From Christensenellaceae bacterium (GTDB taxonomy: Bacteria; Bacillota; Clostridia; Christensenellales; Borkfalkiaceae), in assembly GCA_948482865.1 (NCBI GenBank), contig CAOMHR010000038.1, positions 1 through 12,056 of the forward strand: 12,056 nucleotides of DNA, read 5' to 3'. The position numbers were made by a program, and so were the translations under genes. Below, in pieces: positions 1 through 6,265 of the stretch; the stretch's first letter is position 1, and every line of letters begins with the position of its first letter. The notes below the pieces were generated by a model that was given only the letters and a program-made list of their open reading frames with translations, was not told the DNA's origin and searched no databases.

Positions 1-392
1 CAAAAAAGCAAATGCGCGATTTTCTTGTAAAAAAAGGCTATACGGAAGCGGTGATAAATTATGTTTTTGAAAAACTTGAATACTATAAATTGCTTGACGA
101 CGAAGTCTATTGCAGGGCGTATGTAAACAGCGTAAGCGGCAGGGGCAAGCGGGCATTGGAAGCCGACTTGTATAAACGCGGCGCGGAGAAGTGCGCAATA
201 GAGCGCGTTCTTTCGGAAATTGATGAGAGTTCCGAAGAAGCAGCGGCAGTGCTTGAAAAATATATGCGCGGAAAAGCCGCGACAAAAGAAAATTTATATA
301 AAGGTTTTAAATACCTTTTGTCTAAGGGTTTCGGTTACGATACCGCTAAAGAAGCGTTGGAAAAATCGGGTGAAATAAATGAAGATTATTGA
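1..392 (+). CDS. recX: RecX regulatory protein, 5'-truncated by the window edge
   Basis: RecX binds RecA filaments and limits recombinase activity in the cytoplasm. The frame is open to the left edge. The first ATG (base 12) is probably internal, because the residues read through it (KKQMRDFLVKKGYTEAVI) match the RecX repeat pattern of a basic, helical 'R-x-L-x-x-K-G-[FY]' segment, and the codons before it are also open. About 128 C-terminal residues are visible, arranged as short three-helix repeats. A second repeat is seen at 'GRGKRALEADLYKRG' and a third at 'YKGFKYLLSKGFGYDTAKEAL', with the recurring K-G-[FY]/K-R-G turn. The last 14 nt overlap the birA start, suggesting translational coupling. 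The family is fairly clear from these repeats, but the N-terminal part lies outside the window. Confidence 0.82.
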   Translation, partial: KKQMRDFLVKKGYTEAVINYVFEKLEYYKLLDDEVYCRAYVNSVSGRGKRALEADLYKRGAEKCAIERVLSEIDESSEEAAAVLEKYMRGKAATKENLYKGFKYLLSKGFGYDTAKEALEKSGEINEDY

Positions 393-1056
393 GCTTGTAG
401 TAACCGATTCTACCAACGAATATTGCAAGCGTACAGACAGCGGCGAAGATATAATTGTGACTGCTAAAAGGCAGACTTCGGGCAAGGGAACAAAGGGAAG
501 AAGTTTTTCTTCCGATTTCGGCGGACTGTATATATCCGTTATGCGCCATAATCCCATTGCGGCGGAGTCTGCTTTTAAAATTATGATAGACAGCTGTACC
601 GCCGTCTGCAAAACTTTACAACGTTTCGGTTTATGTCCCGTAATACGCTGGGCAAACGACGTTTTGGTAAACGGCAGAAAAATTTGCGGAACTCTTATTG
701 AAAACACTTTCAGCGGCGGCAAAATAGTCCGTTCCATAGTGGGTATGGGAATAAACGTGAACAACGAATTTAGTCGCGATTTGCAGGATATTGCAATATC
801 TATGCGGCAGGCGGCAGGGGAAGATTTTGACGTTGAACTCGTGCGCGATACCCTGATTGAAAATTTGCAACAGAGCTACACGGTAGAACAGTATAAAAGT
901 TTTATCGACTGGTTCGGGCGCGATGTCATTTTAAATTGTGCGGACGGAACTGTTAAAGCGGTTGCGGTTGACGTTGCGGACGACGGCAGGCTGATTTGCT
1001 TTGTAAACGGAAATATAGTTAAAATGAGTTCGGCGGAGGTTTCTTTAAGGCTTTAA
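379..1056 (+). CDS. birA: Biotin--[acetyl-CoA-carboxylase] ligase (monofunctional BirA)
   Basis: This enzyme activates biotin with ATP to biotinyl-AMP and transfers it to the lysine of biotin carrier domains such as acetyl-CoA carboxylase BCCP. The 225-residue protein starts directly with the catalytic domain ('STN' at 11-13). It has the adenylate-binding loop RQTSGKGTKGRSF (31-43, the GRGRxGR equivalent) and RWANDVLVNGRKICG (90-104), the counterpart of KWPNDI...RKxxG, with K101 in the position of the conserved lysine. GMGINVN follows at 122-128, then a C-terminal SH3-like domain (about 178-225). There is no N-terminal helix-turn-helix, so it is a group I ligase and not a biotin-operon repressor. 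The P-to-A change in the WPND motif is a small deviation. The gene overlaps recX by 14 nt and the next gene by 1 nt (TAATG), which implies an operon. Confidence 0.93.
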   Translation: MKIIELVVTDSTNEYCKRTDSGEDIIVTAKRQTSGKGTKGRSFSSDFGGLYISVMRHNPIAAESAFKIMIDSCTAVCKTLQRFGLCPVIRWANDVLVNGRKICGTLIENTFSGGKIVRSIVGMGINVNNEFSRDLQDIAISMRQAAGEDFDVELVRDTLIENLQQSYTVEQYKSFIDWFGRDVILNCADGTVKAVAVDVADDGRLICFVNGNIVKMSSAEVSLRL

Positions 1057-2489
1057 TGGAAAAAGTTCTTACCAACTCTGAGATGCGGTCAGCCGACGAG
1101 TTTACAATTAAATCTTTAAACGTTCCGTCCCAAACTCTTATGGGGCGCGCAGGCGAAGCTATCGCCGAAGAAGTAATAAAATCGGCGGAACGGATAGGGG
1201 CAAAAAACATATTGGTTGTTTGCGGAACAGGCAACAACGGCGGCGACGGATACGTTTGCTCGCAAATATTGAAGTTATCGGGTTTCGCTGTAAAAGTATA
1301 TGCGGTGGAAGGTAACTATTCGGAAGACTGCGCCAGTGCAAAAGAGAAGTATACGGGAAATTATACAAAAGAAATTTGCGGCGACGTTATCGTCGACTGT
1401 CTTTTCGGTACAGGTCTTACGCGCGAAGTGAGCGGAGATTTTGCCGAAGTTATCGCAAAAATAAACGACAGCGGCGCCTTTGTTGTTTCGGCGGATATCC
1501 CAAGCGGTTTGTGCGGCGATTGCGGAAAAGTATTGGGTTGCGCAGTAAAAGCTGATTTAACGGTAACTATAGCCGAATATAAGGCGGGGCACTTTCTCGG
1601 CGACGGCATGGATTATTGCGGCACGCTAATAAAAAAGGATATAGGAATAACTTGTCCTGACGGCGGTTACGCACAAATATATGATGATGCGGACGTAACG
1701 TCCTTTTACCCGAAACGTAAACGCAATACCAATAAGGGGACGTACGGTTCGGCAAATTTAATTTCAGGCAGCGGTAAGTATGTGGGTGCGTCTGCGCTTT
1801 CGGCGGAAGCCGCCTTAAAATCGGGCTGCGGATACGTCAGACTTACGGCTTGCAACGCGGTTAAAAACGCGCTTGCCGCAAAATTGCCGCAAGTCATTTT
1901 TACAGAAGAAGCGGATTTTACGTCAAATTCAATTGCAATAGGTATGGGTTGCGGCGTAAGTTCAGAATTGTATAATACAATTGTTAACCTTTTGAAAAAT
2001 TACAACGGGACGCTTATAATAGACGCGGACGGGTTGAACACAATTTCGGAATTCGGCATAGATATATTAATAAACAAAAAGTGCCGCGTTATTTTAACTC
2101 CCCATCCCAAGGAGTTTTCGCGTCTTACGGGTATTTCCGTAGACAAAATTTTGTCCGACCCGTTAAACGTAGCGAAAGATTTTGCAAAGAAATACGGCGT
2201 TATTCTTTTACTGAAAGGCGCGGCAAGTATAATTACGGACGGCAAAAAAACGGTAATAAATACAAAAGGCAGTACGGCTCTTTCAAAGGCAGGCAGCGGA
2301 GATATGCTTTCAGGGTATATGTGCGGCTGTATTGCCCGCGGGCTGGACTCTTTTGACGGGGTGGTTTGCGCGGCTTATACTATAGGTGTTGCGGCGGAAG
2401 AAGTTTCAGAACAAAAGACAGATTACTGCGCTACGGCAAAGGATATAATTAAAAATATTCACCTTGCGGTTTTACGCTTGACAAGATAA
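1056..2489 (+). CDS. nnr: Bifunctional NAD(P)H-hydrate epimerase / ADP-dependent NAD(P)H-hydrate dehydratase
   Basis: This is a metabolite-repair enzyme. The N-terminal half epimerises damaged NAD(P)H hydrate (R to S), and the C-terminal half dehydrates S-NAD(P)HX back to NAD(P)H using ADP or ATP. The 477 residues match the usual fused length. The YjeF_N-type domain (about 1-205) shows GTGNNGGDGY (57-66), DCLFGTGL (114-121) and ADIPSGL (146-152). The ribokinase-like carbohydrate kinase domain (about 220-477) shows KGTYGSANLISGSG (227-240), DADGLN (323-328), LTPHPKEFSRL (347-357) and KAGSGDMLSG (411-420), with D416 in the catalytic position. The ATG at 1056 overlaps the birA stop by one base, and an AAGG lies 5 nt upstream. 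Its 3' end carries the promoter of the downstream riboswitch. Confidence 0.95.
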   Translation: MEKVLTNSEMRSADEFTIKSLNVPSQTLMGRAGEAIAEEVIKSAERIGAKNILVVCGTGNNGGDGYVCSQILKLSGFAVKVYAVEGNYSEDCASAKEKYTGNYTKEICGDVIVDCLFGTGLTREVSGDFAEVIAKINDSGAFVVSADIPSGLCGDCGKVLGCAVKADLTVTIAEYKAGHFLGDGMDYCGTLIKKDIGITCPDGGYAQIYDDADVTSFYPKRKRNTNKGTYGSANLISGSGKYVGASALSAEAALKSGCGYVRLTACNAVKNALAAKLPQVIFTEEADFTSNSIAIGMGCGVSSELYNTIVNLLKNYNGTLIIDADGLNTISEFGIDILINKKCRVILTPHPKEFSRLTGISVDKILSDPLNVAKDFAKKYGVILLLKGAASIITDGKKTVINTKGSTALSKAGSGDMLSGYMCGCIARGLDSFDGVVCAAYTIGVAAEEVSEQKTDYCATAKDIIKNIHLAVLRLTR

Positions 2490-2506
2490 AAACTTAATGT
2501 TAAAAT
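2478..2506 (+). promoter_or_regulatory. Sigma-A-type promoter for the riboswitch leader
   Basis: TTGACA (2478-2483) and TAAAAT (2501-2506) are separated by exactly 17 nt. The -35 box lies inside the last codons of nnr and the -10 box just after its stop. The predicted start point, about 2512-2514, coincides with the first base of riboswitch helix P1, which supports both calls. Confidence 0.85.
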
Positions 2507-2511
2507 ATTCC

Positions 2512-2608
2512 ACGTTGAAAGGGAGTAGTTTTAAAAGGCTGCGGCAACATTCCCCGATTGTGTAAATCGTGCCGTATCCCCTTAATCTTAAGGAACAAGA
2601 CTTTCGAC
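2512..2608 (+). promoter_or_regulatory. yybP-ykoY (Mn2+-sensing) riboswitch aptamer
   Basis: The leader carries the conserved 5' element GAAAGGGAGTAG (2517-2528) and 3' element CAAGACTTTC (2596-2605), which I recognise from yybP-ykoY aptamers. Closing helix P1 pairs 2514-2521 (GTTGAAAG) with 2601-2608 (CTTTCGAC): 8 bp with one G-U. Inside it are a compound hairpin (CGGCA 2542-2546 with TGCCG 2570-2574, and CGATT 2555-2559 with AATCG 2565-2569) and a short hairpin (CCTTAA 2580-2585 with TTAAGG 2588-2593) just before the conserved AACAAGAC. It lies between a good promoter and a cation antiporter gene. Known members of this class bind Mn2+ and turn on export or homeostasis genes. The class is assigned from memory of its consensus; a covariance-model search would settle it. 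Confidence 0.85.
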
Positions 2609-2647
2609 TTAAAATTAATTTTTTAAGTCGTGAGTCTTATATTTTTA
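2599..2647 (+). terminator. Riboswitch expression platform: intrinsic terminator
   Basis: A perfect 10-bp hairpin joins CGACTTAAAA (2605-2614) and TTTTAAGTCG (2621-2630). It is extended by GACT (2599-2602) with AGTC (2633-2636) and followed by TTATATTTTTA. The 5' arm contains 2601-2608, which is also the 3' strand of aptamer helix P1, so aptamer and terminator cannot form together. The logic is therefore ligand-ON: metal binding stabilises P1, blocks the terminator and lets the antiporter gene be transcribed. Confidence 0.86.
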
Positions 2648-2681
2648 CTCCGACTTACCTAAAATAGAATGTGAGGTATAA

Positions 2682-3749
2682 ATGGACGCTGGAAAAATTG
2701 TTCTTAACGTATTTCTGTTGCTCGTAGGTTTTGTATTGCTTGTAAAGGGAGCCGATTTTTTTGTGGACGGCGCTTCCGGTATTGCTAAGAAATTAAAAGT
2801 TTCAACTTTTATAATCGGCGTAACCGTTGTGGCGTTAGGCACCAGCGCGCCAGAACTTGCAGTGACTATTGTAGACGCGGTCGGCGGGGAAGGCACGCTT
2901 ATTACGGGCAATATTTTAGGCAGTAACATAATCAATATCTTTTTAATACTCGGAATATCCGCGGTAATTTGCAAACTTCCTGTGGAAAAAACCACGCGTT
3001 TTATAGATTTGCCTTTTTTAATCATAACAAGCGCTCTCTTTGTGGTTCTGGGATTTTTCGGCGATTCGTTTGAGTGGTGGGAAGGATTAATACTTGTATT
3101 GCTGTATATCGGTTTTATGGTTTACAACATATTGCTTGCGAAACAGCAGTCAAAGGCGCTTTTGGAAGAAGCAACCGCAACTGTTGCAACTTTTGAAGGC
3201 GATAAAGCCGAACTTGTGCCCGCAAATCGTTGGGAAAAGATTAAAGCGGGTTATGAAAATTTGCAGTCAAAAACCTGGTTTCTTATAATTTTAACGGTAG
3301 CGGGTTTAGGTATGGTTGTAGGCGGTGCCGAGCTTGTGGTAAATTCGGCGCAATATATCGCAAAAGACGTTTTCAAAATTCCTGCCGAAATAGTCGCATT
3401 GACCGTTGTGGCGTTCGGAACTTCTCTTCCGGAACTTGTAACTTCGGTTTCTGCCGCTAAAAAAGGGGACGTAGGAATTGCAACAGGAAATATAATCGGC
3501 AGCAATATTGCAAATATCTTGCTTATCGGCGGCGTGGGCGCTCTTTGCACCGGTAGCAACGGACTTCCGTTCAGTATGGAAGGCGTTATAAGCGGTTTGG
3601 TTGCGCTGTTTGCGGCAGTAATTATTTTTTCGTCCTGTTGGGGGAAGACAAAAAGTCTCGGCAGGGTATTCGGTATAATCTGTCTTTTTTGCCTTGTCGC
3701 TTACTATGTTTTTGTTTTTCTGAATTTGTATGTATTAAAACTTTATTAA
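2682..3749 (+). CDS. CaCA-family Na+/Ca2+ (possibly Mn2+) antiporter, YrbG-like
   Basis: An inner-membrane cation antiporter of 355 residues with the two inverted alpha-repeats that define the CaCA superfamily. Repeat 1 has ALGTSAPELAVT (51-62) and GNILGSNIINI (76-86); repeat 2 has AFGTSLPELVTS (244-255) and GNIIGSNIANI (269-279). The paired glutamates in the GTSxPE motifs (E58, E251) are the expected cation ligands. About ten hydrophobic segments flank a central hydrophilic loop (about 153-196) that is long and charged, typical of the cytosolic loop between halves. The ATG has GTGAGG 5 nt upstream. It is a single-gene unit behind a yybP-ykoY riboswitch, so Mn2+ may be a physiological substrate. 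The family assignment is firm; the ion is inferred from regulation. Confidence 0.93.
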   Translation: MDAGKIVLNVFLLLVGFVLLVKGADFFVDGASGIAKKLKVSTFIIGVTVVALGTSAPELAVTIVDAVGGEGTLITGNILGSNIINIFLILGISAVICKLPVEKTTRFIDLPFLIITSALFVVLGFFGDSFEWWEGLILVLLYIGFMVYNILLAKQQSKALLEEATATVATFEGDKAELVPANRWEKIKAGYENLQSKTWFLIILTVAGLGMVVGGAELVVNSAQYIAKDVFKIPAEIVALTVVAFGTSLPELVTSVSAAKKGDVGIATGNIIGSNIANILLIGGVGALCTGSNGLPFSMEGVISGLVALFAAVIIFSSCWGKTKSLGRVFGIICLFCLVAYYVFVFLNLYVLKLY

Positions 3750-3790
3750 TCGGTATAAAACGTGCTTTGCGCGGCAAAAATATTTATATA

Positions 3791-3818
3791 AAAGATACTC
3801 TTTAAAACGAGTATCTTT
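3791..3818 (+). terminator. Hairpin after the antiporter gene, probable weak terminator
   Basis: AAAGATACTC (3791-3800) and GAGTATCTTT (3809-3818) form a perfect 10-bp stem with an 8-nt loop, 42 nt after the antiporter stop. The only U-run is the one closing the stem; the next bases are CGCAAAA, so termination may be inefficient. A small TTTGC/GCAAA hairpin lies just upstream (3766-3778). Confidence 0.5.
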
Positions 3819-3825
3819 CGCAAAA

Positions 3826-3860
3826 CGGCGGTACATATAATAGAGTATATAACACTGCCG
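3826..3860 (+). promoter_or_regulatory. mazF promoter region with an imperfect inverted repeat
   Basis: A consensus -10 box, TATAAT, is at 3836-3841; no convincing -35 is seen at the proper distance. The box lies within an inverted repeat: CGGCGGT (3826-3832) pairs with ACTGCCG (3854-3860, one G-U), and ATATA (3835-3839) pairs with TATAT (3846-3850). A dyad covering the -10 region is what an operator or a 5'-leader hairpin would look like. The promoter is likely; a regulatory role for the dyad is only inferred. Confidence 0.45.
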
Positions 3861-3876
3861 AAAAAAAGAGGTAATT

Positions 3877-4224
3877 ATGAATATTAAGCGCGGAGAACTG
3901 TATTATGCCGACTTGTCGCCCGTTGTCGGTAGCGAACAAGGGGGAATAAGACCGGTGCTTGTCGTCCAGAACGACGTTGGCAACAAATATTCGCCTACCG
4001 TCATTGCCGCGGCAGTAACAAGTAAAATAAACAAAGCTAAACTTCCCACCCATATAGAGCTTTCTTCAAATTTATACGGTCTTGCAAAAGATTCGGTAAT
4101 ACTTTTAGAACAGATACGTACGCTCGATAAACGAAGGTTAAAGGAACGTATCGGGGAGCTTAGCGACGCGACAATGAACCGCGTTGATAAAGCCATTTTA
4201 ATAAGTCTCGGTTTTATGAAATAA
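3877..4224 (+). CDS. ndoA: MazF/EndoA-type endoribonuclease toxin without adjacent antitoxin
   Basis: A PemK/MazF-fold mRNA interferase of 115 residues, which cleaves single-stranded RNA at short specific sequences. It is very close to the Bacillus EndoA pattern: RGELYYADLSPVVGSEQGG (5-23), then R25 and T48 at the positions of the catalytic Arg and Thr, followed by KINKAKLPTHIEL and DSVILLEQIRT. Length and active-site residues look intact, so the enzyme should be functional. The start has GAGG 5 nt upstream. The 127-bp gap before it and the 80-bp gap after it are too short for a MazE/EndoAI antitoxin, and neither neighbour resembles one, so this is an orphan toxin locally. In many Firmicutes the antitoxin gene lies directly upstream; here the upstream gene is the antiporter. 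Confidence 0.93.
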   Translation: MNIKRGELYYADLSPVVGSEQGGIRPVLVVQNDVGNKYSPTVIAAAVTSKINKAKLPTHIELSSNLYGLAKDSVILLEQIRTLDKRRLKERIGELSDATMNRVDKAILISLGFMK

Positions 4225-4229
4225 TAACA

Positions 4230-4269
4230 GGCACGTACGGATTGCTTACCGTGCGTGCCGTCCTTTTTA
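4230..4269 (+). terminator. Intrinsic terminator of mazF
   Basis: GGCACGTACGG (4230-4240) and CCGTGCGTGCC (4249-4259) pair over 11 bp with one G-U and an 8-nt loop, followed by GTCCTTTTTAT. It starts 5 nt after the mazF stop. The end of its U-tract touches the -35 box of the lspA promoter. Confidence 0.9.
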
Positions 4270-4298
4270 TTGACAAAATTCCGCAATTGATATATGAT
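4270..4298 (+). promoter_or_regulatory. lspA promoter, predicted to give a leaderless mRNA
   Basis: TTGACA (4270-4275) and TATGAT (4293-4298) are spaced by 17 nt. The -10 box ends 6 nt before the lspA ATG at 4305, so transcription is predicted to begin at or next to the A of the start codon. No Shine-Dalgarno sequence is present between the -10 box and the ATG. Confidence 0.82.
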
Positions 4299-4304
4299 AT
4301 AACT

Positions 4305-4937
4305 ATGCTTGAAAAAATTAAAAAACTAAAAGTTCATATAGGTTGGAAAAGCATAATATTGATAGGCGTCTGCGTTGTACTGGTGCTTATAGATTTGCTT
4401 ACCAAAATTTTTGAAGAGCGTTATAACTGGAATTGCGTAATAATCCCCAACTTTATTGAAATTGTGAGCGGCAGCAGAAATCCCGGTTGCGCTTTCAGTT
4501 TTCTTGCGGAAGCCGCTTGGGGACAGATTTTTTTAATTGTAATCACTTTCATTATGCTGTTTTTAATAATAGGCTTTTTCATTCTGCTTCCTGAAAGGTT
4601 TATTGTTTTAAAAGTGGCAATTTCAATGGTGGCGGCAGGCGCCGTGGGAAATTTGATAGACAGAATCGCTTTTCAGGAAGTGCGCGATTTTGTAGAGCTG
4701 AATATGTTCGGCAATATGGTGGCGTGTAATTTTGCCGACTTCTGGATAGTTTTAGGCGCAATTCTTGCAGTAATAGATTTGTTGTTTTTAAACGAGTGGG
4801 CAGTATTCCCTCTTACAAAGTCTGCAAAACTTGCGCAGGCAAAACACAAAGAGCAGGCTGATAAGAAAAATCAGCAGGAAGTTAAGGAAGAAAAGCCCGA
4901 AGAAGAAAGTAAGCAGGATAACGATGAAAATGGATAA
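4305..4937 (+). CDS. lspA: Lipoprotein signal peptidase (signal peptidase II) with charged C-terminal tail
   Basis: LspA is a membrane aspartyl protease that removes signal peptides from diacylglyceryl-modified prolipoproteins. The 210-residue protein has four hydrophobic segments (about 15-34, 73-95, 100-118, 145-165) and the family blocks RNPGCAFS (58-65), GNLIDR (115-120) and NFAD (142-145). D119 and D145 are the catalytic aspartates. I chose the ATG at 4305: a longer in-frame start at 4242 lies in the loop of the mazF terminator and upstream of the promoter. Family members usually end soon after the last helix at about 150-170 residues. This one adds about 40 residues very rich in K, E, Q and D, probably cytosolic and disordered. 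Its last 14 nt overlap the rluD-type gene. Confidence 0.93.
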   Translation: MLEKIKKLKVHIGWKSIILIGVCVVLVLIDLLTKIFEERYNWNCVIIPNFIEIVSGSRNPGCAFSFLAEAAWGQIFLIVITFIMLFLIIGFFILLPERFIVLKVAISMVAAGAVGNLIDRIAFQEVRDFVELNMFGNMVACNFADFWIVLGAILAVIDLLFLNEWAVFPLTKSAKLAQAKHKEQADKKNQQEVKEEKPEEESKQDNDENG

Positions 4938-5838
4938 ACTGCATTTTACCGCAGAAAGCGTCTGCCAGCGTGCGGACGTTTTTCTTTGCGAAAAACTTGA
5001 TAAAACCCGTTCGGCGGTAAAAAAACTGATTGACTGCGGCTGTGTTTTTATAAACGGAAAATCGGCTAAGCCTTCTCAGGAAATCAACGGCGGCGACGTA
5101 ATCGAAGTAACTTTGCCGCCAGCTACCGAATATTCGGTAAAACCCGAAAATATACCCGTTGAGATTATTTACGAAGATAAGGACATAGCCGTTGTAAACA
5201 AACCGCAGGGTATGACCGTTCATATGGGAAACGGCAACGTTGACGGAACTCTTGTCAATGCGTTACTGTACAGGCTTGACAGTTTAAGCGGGATAAACGG
5301 CGTTATAAGACCGGGCATTGTTCACAGAATAGATAAAGATACGTCAGGGCTTTTAGTTGTAGCTAAAAACGACAGGGCGCATTTAAGTCTTTCTCAACAG
5401 ATAGCGGAAAAAACCTGTAAAAGAACTTATCTTGCCTTATTGGAAGGCAATTTGAAAGAGAACAGCGGCAGGGTTACGACCTATATAGGCAGAAGCGCGC
5501 AGGACAGAACAAAAATGGCGGTAGTTGCGCCGGACAAGGGGAAACTTGCGGTCACCGATTTTACCGTTCTTGAAAGATATCAGGGCTATACGTTGTGCCG
5601 TTTCGATTTGCAGACGGGCAGAACGCACCAGATACGCGTGCATGCAAAACATTTGGGACATCCTGTGGTCGGCGATACGGTATACGGCGTTAAAAAACAA
5701 AAATTTAATCTGAACGGTCAACTTTTACATGCTTTCAGACTAACGCTTTCCCATCCCGAAACAGGCGAACAAATGACGTTTGAAGCCCCTGTTCCCGACT
5801 ATTTTTACTGCGTGTTGACCAAACTTAAAAAGCAGTAA
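4924..5838 (+). CDS. rluD: RluD-family 23S rRNA pseudouridine synthase
   Basis: Converts uridine to pseudouridine in rRNA (the RluA/RluC/RluD family; the exact target positions cannot be read from sequence). It has 304 residues. An N-terminal S4 RNA-binding domain (about 15-65, with VFLCEKLDKTRSAVKKLIDCG and INGKSAKPSQEINGGDVI) precedes the catalytic domain. That domain holds NKPQGMTVH (92-100), HRIDKDTSGLLVVAKN (134-149) with catalytic D137, and GRTHQIRVHAKHLGHPVVGD. The start at 4924 was chosen because S4 domains normally begin about here, and the upstream in-frame extension only reads the lspA tail out of frame. A second ATG two codons later is possible. The 14-nt overlap with lspA suggests coupled translation; the lspA-rluD pairing is common in bacteria. 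Confidence 0.92.
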   Translation: MKMDKLHFTAESVCQRADVFLCEKLDKTRSAVKKLIDCGCVFINGKSAKPSQEINGGDVIEVTLPPATEYSVKPENIPVEIIYEDKDIAVVNKPQGMTVHMGNGNVDGTLVNALLYRLDSLSGINGVIRPGIVHRIDKDTSGLLVVAKNDRAHLSLSQQIAEKTCKRTYLALLEGNLKENSGRVTTYIGRSAQDRTKMAVVAPDKGKLAVTDFTVLERYQGYTLCRFDLQTGRTHQIRVHAKHLGHPVVGDTVYGVKKQKFNLNGQLLHAFRLTLSHPETGEQMTFEAPVPDYFYCVLTKLKKQ

Positions 5839-5854
5839 ATTTGCGCCTATTTGC

Positions 5855-5883
5855 TTGCAAAAATTAAAGCAGATTGTTATAAT
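5855..5883 (+). promoter_or_regulatory. Promoter of the small membrane protein gene
   Basis: TTGCAA (5855-5860) and TATAAT (5878-5883) have a 17-nt spacer. The expected start point is near 5890, giving a leader of about 25 nt that ends in the strong ribosome-binding site AAAGGAG (5901-5907), 7 nt before the ATG. This conventional leader contrasts with the leaderless starts on either side. Confidence 0.8.
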
Positions 5884-5914
5884 AAAAATAACATCAGTGT
5901 AAAGGAGTAATATT

Positions 5915-6256
5915 ATGGCAAAGAGATCTACAAGAGTTGCAAGAGAAAGAACCGATTTGACTAAATTCTGTGCGTTCTGGGGTATGGCTATTGCCGCAAT
6001 ACTTTATATTTGCAGCGGCATTTTAAATCTTTTAATCAGGTTTGTAGACAGCTTATCTTCCGATACGGCGGGAGTGTTAAGGCAGACGGTAAGTATAATT
6101 ACTTTGCTCGGTAACATAGCTATTATAATTGCAATCGGGTTGCCCGCATACGGCTTTGTAAGAGGAAAAAGCAAGGGCTGGAAAGTGTTCTTCTGGGTAG
6201 CGTTGGTAATATTCGCGCTCGGCGTTGTATTCGGTATGATTTCAACTGTAATTTAA
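5915..6256 (+). CDS. Small three-helix membrane protein of unknown function
   Basis: I do not recognise a family for this 113-residue protein. The N-terminus is strongly basic (seven K/R in the first 17 residues: MAKRSTRVARERTDLTK) and is followed by three hydrophobic segments, about residues 19-42, 59-81 and 90-112. A basic loop (VRGKSKGWK) joins the second and third. By the positive-inside rule the basic N-terminus and this loop should face the cytoplasm, which is consistent with the first segment crossing outward and the second returning. It has its own near-consensus promoter, an ideal Shine-Dalgarno sequence and its own terminator, so it is expressed as a single-gene unit, probably at a good level. 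No catalytic motif or cysteine pair is visible. Confidence 0.82.
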   Translation: MAKRSTRVARERTDLTKFCAFWGMAIAAILYICSGILNLLIRFVDSLSSDTAGVLRQTVSIITLLGNIAIIIAIGLPAYGFVRGKSKGWKVFFWVALVIFALGVVFGMISTVI

Positions 6257-6265
6257 TAGTTAATC

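Noticed and set aside
294..764. Open frames antisense to birA (and similar antisense frames over most genes, for example 2645-3025, 3903-4286, 7562-8071)
   Set aside because: They lie opposite clear conserved genes, have no SD or recognisable domains, and reflect codon bias of the real strand.
3766..3778. TTTGC-GCG-GCAAA hairpin after the antiporter gene
   Set aside because: Only 5 bp with a 3-nt loop and no proper U-tract; too weak to call a terminator on its own.
3750..3876. Search for a MazE-like antitoxin upstream of mazF
   Set aside because: The gap is only 127 bp and is filled by a hairpin, a -10 box and the SD; no start codon with a plausible frame of antitoxin length is present.
4242..4304. 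Longer in-frame N-terminus for lspA (21 extra residues)
   Set aside because: It starts in the loop of the mazF terminator, upstream of the TTGACA/TATGAT promoter, and adds sequence unlike LspA; the ATG at 4305 fits the promoter and the family.
4831..4923. Longer start for the rluD-type gene
   Set aside because: The extra 31 residues are a K/R/S-rich out-of-frame reading of the lspA tail; the S4 domain begins right after 4924.
5839..5860. Possible terminator after the rluD-type gene (TTTGC/GCAAA)
   Set aside because: The palindrome has a 2-nt loop, no U-tract and overlaps the next promoter's -35 box; readthrough or an unseen terminator remains possible.
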